From: Neocallimastix lanati (nom. inval.)
Lineage: Eukaryota > Neocallimastigomycota > Neocallimastigomycetes > Neocallimastigales > Neocallimastigaceae
Length of the DNA stretch: 64,000 bases
Assembly (NCBI GenBank): GCA_016946835.1
Contig: JACVTC010000003.1
Location: forward strand, 1 to 64,000
Direction: 5' to 3'
Shown: one piece after another, positions 28,540-39,379 of the stretch
Numbering within the stretch: position 1 is the stretch's first letter
Layout: each line of letters starts with the position of its first letter
Notes under the pieces: generated by a model
What the model saw: only the letters and a program-made list of their open reading frames with translations
Databases searched by the model: none
What the model was told of the DNA's origin: nothing
Program-made: the position numbers and the translations under genes

Positions 28540-28865
28540 AGACAGTTGTAAAATAATGAACTTTCTGAATTTCCATATAATTATAAAGTTTTAAAAAACT
28601 TAGAAAATTTGTATGCATTTAATTTTTTCCATTTAAGAAAGAAAAAAAAATTTTTTTATATAATAAAATAGTTATAATACTAAATAAATAAATAAATATT
28701 TTCATTTTGTTAATAATATAATAATTTTTTTTTATTAGATATCTTAACAATAATCAAATTTCAGATTCATTGACAAAAGAAATTAAACATTTCAATAATC
28801 TTAAAGCACTGTAAGATAAAAATTAATTTATATTTATAAATATATAATTCAAAAAAACTTTTTAA
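28540..28865 (+). pseudogene. Copied fragment of the LRR gene (exons 5-6 with introns), copy 2
   Basis: Matches 12,075-12,430: acceptor TTTTTTTTAG, exon 5 beginning ACAGTTGTAAAATAATGAAC (a stop replaces a sense codon), intron, acceptor TTATTAG, exon 6 with ATCTTAACAATAATCAAATT and its donor. It lies immediately after Ser-Asp copy 2, as LRR copy 1 does after Ser-Asp copy 1, so gene plus LRR fragment were duplicated as one unit. Confidence 0.85.
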
Positions 28866-29037
28866 AAGATAGACATTGTACTATAAATAATAATAGTACA
28901 ATTAATTCTTATATTTACTTCCATTATAAGAATTATATATATTAAATAATACAACATAGAAATATATATATATATATATGTATAAAATTAATAAAATGAT
29001 AAATATTTAATAGATAATATATAATTTATAATATAAT

Positions 29038-29465
29038 TCTTATATCCATTTTTCATTTATGATAAATATATTATTATATTATACTTTAATAAAATAATTT
29101 TTCTCTAAAACAAAATTAAAAAGGACATAAAAAATATAATTAAAAATTTTAATTATTGTTTAATAAAAAATATAAATAAATATTTAAATATTTAAATAAA
29201 TAAATTATATATCTTATTAATTTTTATTTTTTTATTTTTTTATTTTTTTTATTTTTTATTATTAATAATTCTATTTCAGTTATTTTAGTCTATTAAAGTT
29301 TACTTTATTCATATGTTTATTTATATATTAATTAAAATTATTGACTATTAATTAATATAAAAAATATATAAATACATATTTAAAAATAATAATGGAATAT
29401 ATAAATATAAAATGGACATAAATAAAAAAAATCATTTTAGAAAAAAAGTAGTAATAAATTATTTC
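29038..29465 (+). repeat. Dispersed AT-rich repeat, copy 4
   Basis: Same landmark order as copy 1, from TTCTTATATCCATTTTTCAT to AAAATGGACATAAATAAAAA and the CATTTTAG segment. It leads directly into the duplicated flank of Ser-Asp gene 3, as copy 1 does for gene 1. Confidence 0.75.
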
Positions 29466-30411
29466 TTTAAAATAAATAAAAAATAATAAATATATATATA
29501 AATATATAAATAAAAATAAATAAATAAATAAAAATAAATAAATTATAAAGAATAAATAAATAAATAAATAAAAATAAATAAATAAAAATAAATATATAAA
29601 AGAAAATAAATAAATAAAAATAAATAAATAAATAAAAATAAATAAATAAATAAAAATAAATAAATAAATAAATAAAAATAAATAAATAAATAAATAAAAA
29701 TAAATAAATAAATAAATAAAAATAAATAAATAAAAAAATAAATAAATAAAATAAATAAATAAATAAAAATAAACAAATAAATAAAAAATAAATGATTAAA
29801 TAAATATAAATAGAATAAAAAAAAATTTATATATTTAAAATATATCTATTTAATAATATTATTTAAAATAATATAATGTTGATATAAACGAAAAAAAAAA
29901 AAAAAAGATAAACAAGAATTACGAAAAAAAAATATTTTTATTTTTAAATATATATTATTAAATATATATATTGTTTAAATATATAAGTTAGTTATTGTTA
30001 TTTATTTATTTTTATTTAATCATTTATTTTTTATTAATTTTCATTTTAAATAAATATATTAATTAAAATTATTGGATATTGATTAATTATAAAAAAAGAA
30101 CAAAAAAAAAAAAAAAAAAGGAACTAAATATTAAAAAAAAGAAATAAATTAATTAAGGAATTAAAAATATTGGATAGTTTTTTTAAGAATAGAAATATAA
30201 AGAGAAACACCTTTTTTTTTTTTTTTTTTTTTTTTTATATTTTATATTTTTAAATAATTTTTAAATAATAATAAAAAATTAATATAAAAAAAAAAAAAAA
30301 CACCTTCAAAAATTTTTATTTTTATTTATTAAATTATATTAAATTATATTTTATTTTATTTTATTATTATTAATTTTCTTACACTTTATAATAATTAGCT
30401 GGTATAAAAAA
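29466..30411 (+). repeat. Duplicated 5' flank of Ser-Asp gene 3
   Basis: A larger (AAATAAAT)n array (29,490-29,800), then ATAATGTTGATATAAACGAA, GATAAACAAGAATTACGAAA, TTGGATATTGATTAATTATA and a T-run near 30,215, in the same order as 17,146-17,908. Differences are mostly array lengths. Confidence 0.75.
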
Positions 30412-31818
30412 ATGGGAAAATTTAATAAAAATTCAAATAAGAAGAGAGCTGATAATAAACAAGATGATACTAAAAAAAAATCTAAGCAAGATAAATGGGA
30501 AGAAAATGACATAAGTGATATTGATGAATCACAAAATAGTGATTCAGATTTTAGCTTCATTAAAAAGGATGGTTCTTACACTAAATTTAATAATAAAATA
30601 GATTCTGATTCTGACACTGGTTCTAATTATGGTTCTAATTATGGTTCTGATTCAGATTTAGATTCAGATTCAGATTCAGATTCAGATTCAGATTCTAATT
30701 CTAATTCTGATTCTGATTCTGATTCTAAAAATGACAATGAAATTAGCAGTTCTGATACTAATAATAAGGTTGACTCTAATTTTGTTAATTCGGATAGTGA
30801 TAATGATACTGACGGCGGTTCTGATTCAAGTGAAAAGCATAAGAATAAATCTAATAATTCCGATAGTGATAGTGATAATGATAGTGATAGTGATAGTGGT
30901 TCTAATTTAAATGAAAAGCATAAAAATGAATTTGAATCTGATACTTCCGATAGTGATAGTGATAGTGATAGTGATAGTGATAGTGATAGTAATAGTGATA
31001 GTGATGCAAGCAGCAGTTCTGATTCAAATAAAAAATATAAAGATGATGATTTAGATTTAAGTGAAACACTAACAAATAGTGAAGATGATGATTTAGATTT
31101 AAGTGAAACACTATCAAATAGTGAAGATGATGATTCAGATTCTAATAGTGATGTTATTATGAATGAAAGAGTTAAGCTTTTCATCGAATCAAGAGAATTG
31201 AATGAAAATAAGAAAACCACAAAAACTTTAGAAACAACCACGAAAAAAATTAAAAATACGTTTGAAAATACACTTAATAATAAAGCAAAAAAATCTAAAG
31301 ATAGGTTAAATGAAAAGGATGTTCAAAAATTAATTAAGAAAAAGAATTCCATTATGAAAGTTATAAATGAATTAAATGAAAAAAGTAATAATGAAACTAT
31401 AAAAACTAATAATATAAAATATCTTCAACAGTCTAATCAAAATTATCAAAAATTAATAGATGTTATGAATAAAATTATAAGAAATATGATTGAAAATTAT
31501 CTACACATTATTGAAAGAAAGGATGTTGATAGTTCTATTCTTATTAATAAAAATAAGAAATTGAAATCAACAATAAAAAGGAAGAATGAATTAAAGAAAA
31601 AATCATCAAAAATTTTAAGAAAAAGTGATAAAAGAAATATCAACGAAAATGAAAATACAGAGTTCACATTCAATACAGAATCTGTTACTTTTAATAAAAT
31701 AAATAAAATAGTATTATTTAGTTCTAACGTTTTATTGGATTCTCTAAATACTCCAAACTTTAGTAAAAACCTTGATGATTTCATTAATCTTTTAAATGAT
31801 TTATATATTAACTCTTAA
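30412..31818 (+). CDS. Ser-Asp-repeat protein, copy 3 (468 residues)
   Basis: Intact paralogue of the gene at 17,909. Basic N-terminus (KKRADNKQDDTKKKSKQDK), acidic Ser-Asp region at about residues 35-240 containing a GSNYGSNYGSD insertion and a duplicated DDDLDLSETL island, then the Lys-rich helical C-terminal region ending NLDDFINLLNDLYINS. The C-terminal 220 residues are nearly identical to copy 1, whereas the acidic repeat differs strongly, so only the repeat is evolving fast. The Ser-Asp tract uses GATTCA/GATTCT as well as GATAGT codons. No LRR fragment follows this copy. Function unknown. Confidence 0.72.
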   Translation: MGKFNKNSNKKRADNKQDDTKKKSKQDKWEENDISDIDESQNSDSDFSFIKKDGSYTKFNNKIDSDSDTGSNYGSNYGSDSDLDSDSDSDSDSDSNSNSDSDSDSKNDNEISSSDTNNKVDSNFVNSDSDNDTDGGSDSSEKHKNKSNNSDSDSDNDSDSDSGSNLNEKHKNEFESDTSDSDSDSDSDSDSDSNSDSDASSSSDSNKKYKDDDLDLSETLTNSEDDDLDLSETLSNSEDDDSDSNSDVIMNERVKLFIESRELNENKKTTKTLETTTKKIKNTFENTLNNKAKKSKDRLNEKDVQKLIKKKNSIMKVINELNEKSNNETIKTNNIKYLQQSNQNYQKLIDVMNKIIRNMIENYLHIIERKDVDSSILINKNKKLKSTIKRKNELKKKSSKILRKSDKRNINENENTEFTFNTESVTFNKINKIVLFSSNVLLDSLNTPNFSKNLDDFINLLNDLYINS

Positions 31819-32635
31819 AATTAAAAAAAGAAAAAATTATTTTTTTTTATATTTTGCTTTCTTATCATTTTTTTCTTATTTACAAATATTTTATTATTCC
31901 TAAACGAATTTTTTTTAAAATAATATACATATATATATATTTTTTAATATTATTAGAGTAATTATATATATAATATTATATAATATTAAGCATAAAAACT
32001 AAATTTTTTTTGAAAAAAGAAAAAAAGTATATTTATATAATAAAATTATAAGACTTATCAAAGATTTTATAATTTTAAAAAGATTAAATTCACTATTTAA
32101 GTGATAACACAAATAGTTTTATTTTGGATAATTGCGAAAGTTTAAATGAGTGTTTTATTTTTGATGATGGTGTATTAATATATAAAAATTAAATAATAAT
32201 AATAATAGTAGTAGTAGTAGTAACAACAATAATAACAATAATAATAAAAACAATAATAATAATAATAATAATAATGACAATAATGGCAGTAGTAGTAGAA
32301 ATAATAATAATAATAGTAATAATAGTATATAATAGTAATAATGTTGTTAATAAGTATTGATAGTGAAAATAGGAATATTATAATAACAACAATAATAACA
32401 ATAATAGTAACAACAACAATAATAATAATAATGACAATAATGGCAGTAGTAGTAGAAATAATAATAATAATAGTAATAGTAATGTATAATAGTAATAATG
32501 TTGTTAATAATAGTAATAGTATTAATATTAGTGATAATGAAAATAATAGTATTGTTACTAATTAATGTAATGAATAGGTTAATTAATGAAAATCGTGTTA
32601 AATATTAGTAATTTTCTGAATAATGAATGTGTTAA
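31819..32635. other. Low-complexity region with a coding-like remnant and a tandem (AAT)-rich duplication
   Basis: Positions 32,100-32,191 are open for about 30 codons (SDNTNSFILDNCESLNECFI then FDDGVLIYKN and a stop), which looks like the end of a decayed gene. From 32,190 to 32,570 there is AAC/AAT/AGT-rich sequence in which a block containing GACAATAATGGCAGTAGTAG occurs at 32,276 and again at 32,433, a tandem duplication with a period of about 157 bp. The Ile/Asn frames across it are artefacts. Confidence 0.45.
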
Positions 32636-32639
32636 TATG

Positions 32640-33005
32640 TATGTGACATGGTACCTATTATATAACTTCCTTTTTGGAGGAAGAGATGCAGAGATCATTG
32701 ATTTAGATTATAAGAAAGGAATAGGATATTTTTGTTTAATTAACCAAATCATTTTTGGTGACTAATCTAAAATATTAACCATTCTTGGTGTGATCTTGTG
32801 GCTCTCTTTATACAGAATTTATGCCTTTAGGCTAGTACTCGATAAGAATTTCTATTCCGACAATATAAGTGCAAACTAATCCAGGAGCGTCAATGCTGGA
32901 AATGCAATAAGATATGCCAGCAGGGCCAATGTCTTTGAAGGAGAAAACATCATTTCTTTCAGATAGTCAATTCATACCCTAATCCGGGAATAAGAATTCC
33001 CTTTA
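32640..33005 (-). pseudogene. Decayed coding region, unidentified (minus strand)
   Basis: A 365-bp island with much higher G+C than its surroundings. On the minus strand a frame reads SFKDIGPAGISYCISSIDAP followed by GLVCTYIVGIEILIEY, with several stops, and neighbouring frames carry further peptide-like stretches (REPQDHTKNG). This is the appearance of an old, frameshifted protein-coding gene. I do not recognise the family. Confidence 0.45.
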
Positions 33006-33700
33006 CTCGTTTATATATTATTATATTGAAATTGGACAAGCAATACTTATTTTTTTTTTATTAATTGTAATTTTTTTTTTAAAAAAAAATAATAATAAAT
33101 ATATATATATATATATATAAATGAAAATCATAAAGAAAATATTAATGATACTATTGTATATTAAAATAATAAAATAATAAGAAAAAAAATGAATATACAT
33201 ATAAAATAACAATAATTATATATATATTTTTAAATCCTTTAAAATTTTATTTTTCAATAATAAAATTCTAAATTAAATATAATAAATTTTATATTATTTT
33301 TTTTTTTTTTGTTTTATTTTATTTTATTTTTAATTTTTATTTTAAAAAAATTTATTTAAAAATTTATTTATTATTCCATAGTTAATAATGGAAATTCATT
33401 TTTCTTAATATATTTTATTTTATAGTATATTCAATTTTTATAATATGCTTTTTTTCTTTTCTTTTTTTCTTTTTTTTTTTTTTTTTTTTTATTTTTTGAG
33501 ATTATATTCTTCATTTTTAAATTTATAAATTGTTTTTGATTTTCTCTTAATTTAAATTGAAATTTAAAAATTTAAAAAAAAAAAAAAAAAATAAAAAATA
33601 AAAAAATAAATAAAATAAAATAAAATTTTTATTTTTATTTATATTTTTATTTTATTTGGTTTTAATTGTAAAGATTCTTAAAAACAACAATATGTTGGTA
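33006..33700. other. Intergenic AT-rich DNA
   Basis: A/T runs including a T-tract at 33,465-33,490 and TA dinucleotides at 33,100-33,118. No gene seen. Confidence 0.5.
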
Positions 33701-33709
33701 TTCTAGTTG

Positions 33710-35775
33710 CCACATGCTATGTTTTTTTTTCCATTCCCTCCAATTCATACCCTTTTGGTGGGAATTGATTAATAATGTTCATACATTCAGATATCTTAGC
33801 AACTTCAACATCAACTTCAAGAGAAACAGAAGGAAGGCGAAGGTTGTCAAGATCTGGGAAGATATTTCCAGTAACAAGCATTTTTGGTAGTAGCAAGAGA
33901 AGCAATTGTACAAGTACAAACTTGGAAGATTTCAAATAAAACACGAATGATACTGAGAAGAAATAAGACTTAAACCAATACCTTGGAAGGAGTAAAGAGT
34001 TTTTGATATATTAGATTAGTTTTAGATGGTCTTTTCCTTCTATTCTACTGAATCCAAATGAAGAACGAGAAGAAAAAAGATAAGATTATCATTAGTAAAT
34101 TCAATATTGCTTCTTCAGCAATACATTCAGAACGAGAAGTTGAGTTAGAAAGAGGGAAAGATACCATGGTTTTTTTTTTCCGCAATAAAAAAACAACAAA
34201 AACTATCATTTCCTTGTTGAAAAGCTTTGGGCAGGTAGAAAAGAACAAGAAGCAAGAGCCCAAGTTGGCTTAATCTTTTTAAGTAATTCAACTAGGGTAT
34301 TTACCAACCACCATTAATTTCTTTATGCATGAAGATTAGAGATTTGTTGAGATGGTAATATGATCCATCACGTCCCTCACCTAAAAGACTCTTGTGATCG
34401 AAGCATGTAGAATTGAGTGTAGGCTTCTTTCAAGTGTAAAACATATAGAAACAATTCAATCACTAGTGGTGTTATAAACACCAATATCAGAGGAACCAGC
34501 CATTAGACATTAGAAGTTTTCTTTCTTAATATCTGAGAAATGTACTACCACTAACTCTCATAGTATCAAGAACAGAAAGCAAGAATATTAGCACCAACTG
34601 ATTGAATATTATCATTGAACATACCAATTTTTGATTCTTGTACGTAAGAAGTAAATCAAGCGCATTTGACATCATGAAATCTTCAAATTGAATAGCAATT
34701 TTTTTTTTTTTTTTTTTGGGAAACAATCAGTAATGGTATAAACCCAAACATCAACAAAAGCTTATAAAATGTGAGATTTGCGTACCAATACAAAGTGGAT
34801 TGTTTAGTTTAATAGTTCCTTATTATTGGTACCAACATCAAGAACAATTGGGAGAACGTTACGTGGGTTAATACGGGAGTGGAGCATTTCGCCAAATTGA
34901 ATTTCACCAGGTTGCATTTCGCCATTTTTGAAAGCATGTGGCGTATTAAAAATGTGGCATTTCGCCAAATTGGAAATTATTAAATAAATAAATAAATCAT
35001 TAAATAAAATGAAATATTATTAATATTGAATAAAAACAAGTTAAAAAAACATTATTTTGAATTATTATTTATTTATTTATTCATTTATTTATATCAATAT
35101 ACTCCACTTTACTCCACTTTGCGAAATGCATTTCTCCAGGTTGCATTTCGCCAAGTGGCGTAGTATTAAAATGTTGCATTTCCCCAAGTTGCATTTCCCC
35201 AAGTTGCTATTCGCCAGGTTGCATTTCGACAAGTAGAGTATTGATATAAATAAATGAATAAATAAATAAATATTAATTCAAAATAATTTTTTAAAATTGT
35301 TTTTATGCGATATTAATAATATTTAATTTTATTTATTGATTTATTTATTTAATAATTTTCAATTTGGTGAAATGCAACTTGGCGAATTGCAATTTGGCGA
35401 AATGCCACATTTTTTTAATACGCCACATGCTTTCAAAAAAATTGGCGAAATGCAATCTGGCGAAATGCATTTTGGCGAAATGTCCCACACCCCTAGTTAA
35501 TACCACCACCACAAACATAAAGGGTTAAGTTTATTAATTTGAATTTGCATACCACCAGCACCAAAATCACAAAGACCAAGAATACGAGAACCTTTAATAA
35601 CGACAATAGCATCAATATCATCATATGGCCAGTTGGCAGTAACGGTAGACATTTGACCACAATCAGTGGTAGAGTAGTAGTACATACCTCTAGTTTGAGT
35701 GAAGATCTTATGAAACTTTTGACAAAAATCTTTTATTTTTTTTCATTATTAATGCTTCTAATTTTAGATAATATA
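33710..35775 (-). pseudogene. Malic enzyme pseudogene, N-terminally truncated and interrupted by a transposon
   Basis: Malate oxidative decarboxylase (malate to pyruvate, CO2 and NAD(P)H); in anaerobic fungi malic enzyme acts in the cytosol and hydrogenosome. On the minus strand, from high to low coordinates, family motifs appear in the right order in different frames: QMSTVTANWPYDDIDAIVV..GSRILGL with FGAGGMQI (35,500-35,690), INPRNVLPIVLDVGTNN (34,820-34,875 side), IQFEDF (near 34,690), an AGSSDIGV Rossmann-type glycine motif (near 34,490), FPLSNSTSRSECIAEEA (34,115-34,160) and GNIFPDLDNLR (33,840-33,870). Several stops and frameshifts separate them, and the N-terminal third before the NWP motif is missing. 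The element at 34,875-35,495 lies between the codons for GGG and INPR. Clearly dead; a functional copy must lie elsewhere if the organism uses the enzyme. Confidence 0.88.
34867..35503. mobile_element. hAT-like fold-back miniature transposon (GCATTTCGCCA family) with 8-bp target duplication
   Basis: The element spans 34,875-35,495 (621 bp) and is flanked by GTTAATAC at 34,867-34,874 and 35,496-35,503. Because it sits in a recognisable gene remnant, the duplicated bases can be read directly: removing the element and one copy restores the GGG-INPR codons. Ends are inverted: GGGAGTGGAGCATTTCGCCA on the left, and TAGGGGTGTGGGACATTTCG reading inwards from the right, a start resembling hAT ends (TAGGG). 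The motif GCATTTCGCCA and its complement recur about ten times. The body looks like two roughly 250-bp units like the one at 862-1115 in inverted order around a centre near 35,100-35,230. No coding capacity. Confidence 0.82.
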
Positions 35776-36297
35776 AATTTTTAAATTAATCTATGTAATT
35801 ATATTAATATAATAATAACAATAAATAATAATTCAAAAAAAAAAAAAAAAATAGTAGTAATAATAATATATTATATTTATATTTTCAAAAATTGAATTGC
35901 TAAATTGATTATGATAATGTAAATTATTTTTATTATAAATATAAATAATAAAAATTTATTGCTAATTAAAAATTAAATTTGAAAATACAATAAAAGTAAA
36001 TAAATAGTTTCTAAAACAACATGACCCTAATGATTTTTAAATATAAAATGAGAATCATTCTTTATATATGAAAATATGTCAAATTTTAATAATAATAATA
36101 AAGGAATAAAAAATATTTATATATATTCATACTTTAAATAATAGAATTTTATTAAAAAATATAGTTTTATTAAAAAATATAGTGTATAATATAAATATAA
36201 TATATTTTATTAATCAATAAATAATGAAACAAATAAATAGTTAAATAAATATTAATATTAATGAATATTATTTAAGATTAAAATATAATAAATAAAT
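35776..36297. other. Intergenic AT-rich DNA
   Basis: A/T sequence with an A-run near 35,838; no gene or structured element seen. Confidence 0.5.
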
Positions 36298-36552
36298 AAA
36301 TAAAGCTTTATTTTTTTTTTATTTTCTTTTTTATAGACTGAAGACTTTTATCTCCCCCATATGTTGATATGGGTGTATGTTTAATTGTCATATCGATACG
36401 GCGTCGACGCTCGCAACTCCCCATAAGCAAAGAAATTCCATATAGAAGCACTCTACGCGATCCTCAAGGGAAAGCAGAGCCTACTACAGGTGGCGTCCTT
36501 GCCATCTCAGAGGAGTTGAAGTTGTAATCCTCTCAGACAAATAAAGCTTTAT
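36298..36552 (-). mobile_element. Retroposed SINE-like or 5'-truncated LINE copy with 14-bp target duplication
   Basis: The insert (36,312-36,538) is flanked by AAATAAAGCTTTAT at 36,298-36,311 and 36,539-36,552. On the minus strand it ends in an A-rich tail after CAGTCTATAA, so it was inserted by target-primed reverse transcription in minus orientation. The interior has balanced base composition. Its 3' part carries a hairpin with stem CCCATAT/ATATGGG. No open frame, and no clear A/B box of a tRNA-derived SINE. A second, shorter copy follows at 36,587. Confidence 0.75.
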
Positions 36553-36570
36553 AATAGCATATTATATTTG

Positions 36571-36695
36571 ATTTTAATTAATAAAATTTTTTTTTTTATA
36601 GACTGAAGACTTTGGTCTTCCCCATATAGTAATATGGGTGTATGATTAACTGCCTTACCAGTACGGCGTCGGCGCTCTCATTTTAATTAATAAAA
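36571..36695 (-). mobile_element. Second retroposed copy, 5'-truncated, with 16-bp target duplication
   Basis: The insert 36,587-36,679 is flanked by ATTTTAATTAATAAAA at 36,571-36,586 and 36,680-36,695. It begins (plus strand) with a T-run and ATAGACTGAAGACTTTGGTC and keeps the CCCATAT/ATATGGG hairpin with a different loop, ending at GCGCTCT. It shares only the 3' roughly 85 bp of the first copy, i.e. it is 5'-truncated, the usual outcome of LINE-type retroposition. Confidence 0.78.
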
Positions 36696-38101
36696 CGAAA
36701 ATAAAAGCATAAATTTATGTATTAATCTAGTTTTTATTGTATTTATATTAGAAATTAATTTATTTATTTTTATTATTTAATTTGATCATTAATGAAAGTA
36801 AATTATACTTTAATATGGGAAAACTTTATTATAGTAAATAATTATAAAATGGAAAAATACTTAGAAATAGTTTAGTTCTTTTTCCAAGAATAATAAATAT
36901 TATAGTAATTTTTGAGATCAAGATATGAAAATAAATATTAATTTTAGGAATAAATGTTTGTTTACATTTTAAATAATGATAAGTAAATGTAATACTTTTT
37001 TTTAAATAAAATATAAATAAAATAATTTTATAAAACATATAAATTGTATCCCCCAATTAAAAGAACAAACCTTAAAAGAATCGAACCTGAACTTCATACT
37101 TTATCATTATATATTCTTATATATTATTTCTTAAACATTACATTATGTTAATTTAATTTTCATATATTATAAAAGAAATAATTATTACATATAGATATAG
37201 ATAGGATATATTATATTAATATATAGTTTATATAGTTTATGATTATAGTTTTAAAATTTTTTTTATTTTTATAAGCCTCTTTTATATAGTTAATATTAAA
37301 ACATTGAAATATGTATGACTATCAAATGTATTTTATATGTATAAATAACATTAAATTATGCATCCTTAAAAAATAAGCCTTTTGCTTCAAATAAATAAAG
37401 TTAGTAAATAAACAAATATTGAGATTTTTATTAGATTATTTATATATCAATTTCAATATAATAATTAAATATATAAAAATATAATAATTAAATATAAAAA
37501 TTGTTTATGTATAAACTTCAATATACTAATTAAATATGTAATCTTTTAAAAATTTTTAATGGAGAAAACTTTATAACAAAAAAAGAAAAAAAAGAAATTT
37601 CTATAAAATACATCTTATTATATGTAAATACAAAAAATACTATAAAAAATTTTTAAAAGGCTATTAATATTTTGGAAATTGACGTTTTAAAATAAATAAT
37701 TTAAAAGATAAATAATTAATTAAAAAATTAATAAACAAATAATATACTAATTATAATAATAAAATAAATAAATAATTAAATTATTTAATAAAGATATCTT
37801 TAATATTTCTTTTTTAAATTGCATAATTGTTTGAAAATATATGGAATATTTTGTGATAATTGTTTATTTAATTGTTTATTATAAATTAATATTTATATTA
37901 TTCAAATTAAACATTTAAACCATGCTTCAATTAACTAAAAATACCATAATATTGTATAATATTAAATTATATACATACAAACAAAAAAAAATCTTTTCTG
38001 AGAACCCTTTGACTAACTTTAAAAAACATATATAAATAAATCAATTAATAGTATTAAATATTTAATAGTTAATAAAAAACAATTATATTATTTTTATTAA
38101 G
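36696..38101. other. Intergenic AT-rich DNA upstream of the acyltransferase gene
   Basis: A/T sequence. A GGTTCGATTC word on the minus strand near 37,079-37,090 resembles a tRNA B box but has no tRNA around it. No gene seen. Confidence 0.5.
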
Positions 38102-39379
38102 ATGTGGGAGGAGTATAAAGAAATTGAGCCACGTATCATTAGACCAATAAATGGTAAGGAATTTTTTACTTCAGGTTGTTATTTAAACATTCTAGATATA
38201 TTCCCAAGATTTTCAATAGAAGAATTTAGAAAGAGAGCACAAGAAAATTTATCAAAAATAAAAGTATTTAATCATGCCCTTAAGCGTATTAAGGGTCATT
38301 TATTTATAATCAATAAACCATTTGAAGTTCATATCAAGGAAATACCTTACACAGAAAATGAAGAAATTGAAAAATTTTTGAAAAAAGAAGATGAATGGAT
38401 TATTCTATATGAACCAATTTTTGATGAAGAAGATAAGGATGTTCAAATACTTTTCTATTTCAAAATTTGTCAATTAGAAAAAAGTAATCAAACTAAGGTA
38501 ACCTTAAGTGTCTCACATGTGATTTGTGATGGAAGAGCAGCTTTTAATTTATTTGATCTTATTCGTAAAATTATTAATGGAGAAACATTGGAAAAAGATA
38601 ATGAAGCTCTTTCTACCTTTGACGAAAGAGAACGTTTCCAAAATGTAGATGAAAGTTTCAGTCAACCCCCAGAAGTCTGGAATGAAATTAAAGAAGGTTG
38701 TTTAATTCCAAAGATTAATAGCATGCCATACAATTATATTACTAGACATTATATATATATTTATGCCCCAATTTCTAAATTTTGTAGAGCTAATGGTGTT
38801 ACCGTACAATCTATGCTCATGGCAATGATGTCAAGGGCAGCTCGTCGTTTTAACAACTTACCTAAAGAAACCCCACTCTGGAGTAATATTCCTATTTATA
38901 CTAGAATGTCACCACTTGCCACAGAAGAATATAAAAGATATAAATACTACTTTAACACCGCTTCAATCTATCCAAAAATTATTGGTCAAGACACTTTAAT
39001 GAAAGATATTCAGCACTGTATGAAGCAACTTCAAAGAGTTAGAAAAACAAAAGATGACATTCGTCATATTTATTCATGTGGTTATATCATTGATCCAGAG
39101 ACCTTCCAATTTAATCCTAAAGGAAGATATCCAGATATTCATTTTCAAAATGTCATCAATGTTTCTAACATTGGTAAAATCAATGGAAATAACCCAATCT
39201 TCTACCTTTCTAATGATACAGTAATGCCAGGTTCTTATAATTTCTTCTATCATTCTTATCATACTGATGATAAATTATACATTGCTGGTTTAAGTCCAAT
39301 TGAAATGGATAAAACATTCATTAACTATATCAAAGAAGAAATGGATAAAATATTTATTCCTGAGAAAATTCTTAAATAA
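38102..39379 (+). CDS. CoA-dependent acyltransferase / alcohol acetyltransferase-like protein (425 residues)
   Basis: Intronless, complete. The segment SVSHVICDGRAAFNLFDLIR contains the HxxxDG motif (His139, Asp143, Gly144) of the condensation/BAHD/alcohol-acetyltransferase superfamily, in which this His is the catalytic base. It is preceded by a beta-strand-like FYFKICQ..VTLSVSH. The C-terminal half has VQSMLMAMMSRAARR (the helix after the first lobe), and VINVSNIGKI matches the S-N-hydrophobic-G pattern that alcohol acetyltransferases have before the C-terminal strands. The length of 425 is typical for a single-domain member. No signal peptide or membrane segment, so probably cytosolic. The acyl donor and acceptor cannot be told from sequence; ester or polyketide/peptide acylation are both possible. 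A TTAAA-repeat follows the stop codon. Confidence 0.72.
   Translation: MWEEYKEIEPRIIRPINGKEFFTSGCYLNILDIFPRFSIEEFRKRAQENLSKIKVFNHALKRIKGHLFIINKPFEVHIKEIPYTENEEIEKFLKKEDEWIILYEPIFDEEDKDVQILFYFKICQLEKSNQTKVTLSVSHVICDGRAAFNLFDLIRKIINGETLEKDNEALSTFDERERFQNVDESFSQPPEVWNEIKEGCLIPKINSMPYNYITRHYIYIYAPISKFCRANGVTVQSMLMAMMSRAARRFNNLPKETPLWSNIPIYTRMSPLATEEYKRYKYYFNTASIYPKIIGQDTLMKDIQHCMKQLQRVRKTKDDIRHIYSCGYIIDPETFQFNPKGRYPDIHFQNVINVSNIGKINGNNPIFYLSNDTVMPGSYNFFYHSYHTDDKLYIAGLSPIEMDKTFINYIKEEMDKIFIPEKILK

Noticed and set aside
29543-29776. Phe/Ile/Tyr/Leu-rich minus-strand frame
   Set aside because: Produced by the (AAATAAAT)n array in the flank of Ser-Asp gene 3.
35539-35784. 81-codon plus-strand frame
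   Set aside because: It is antisense to the malic enzyme remnant, whose minus-strand frame carries the family motifs.
37070-37110. tRNA B-box-like GGTTCGATTC on the minus strand
   Set aside because: The T-stem pairs poorly and no D-arm, anticodon arm or acceptor stem can be placed in the flanking A/T sequence.
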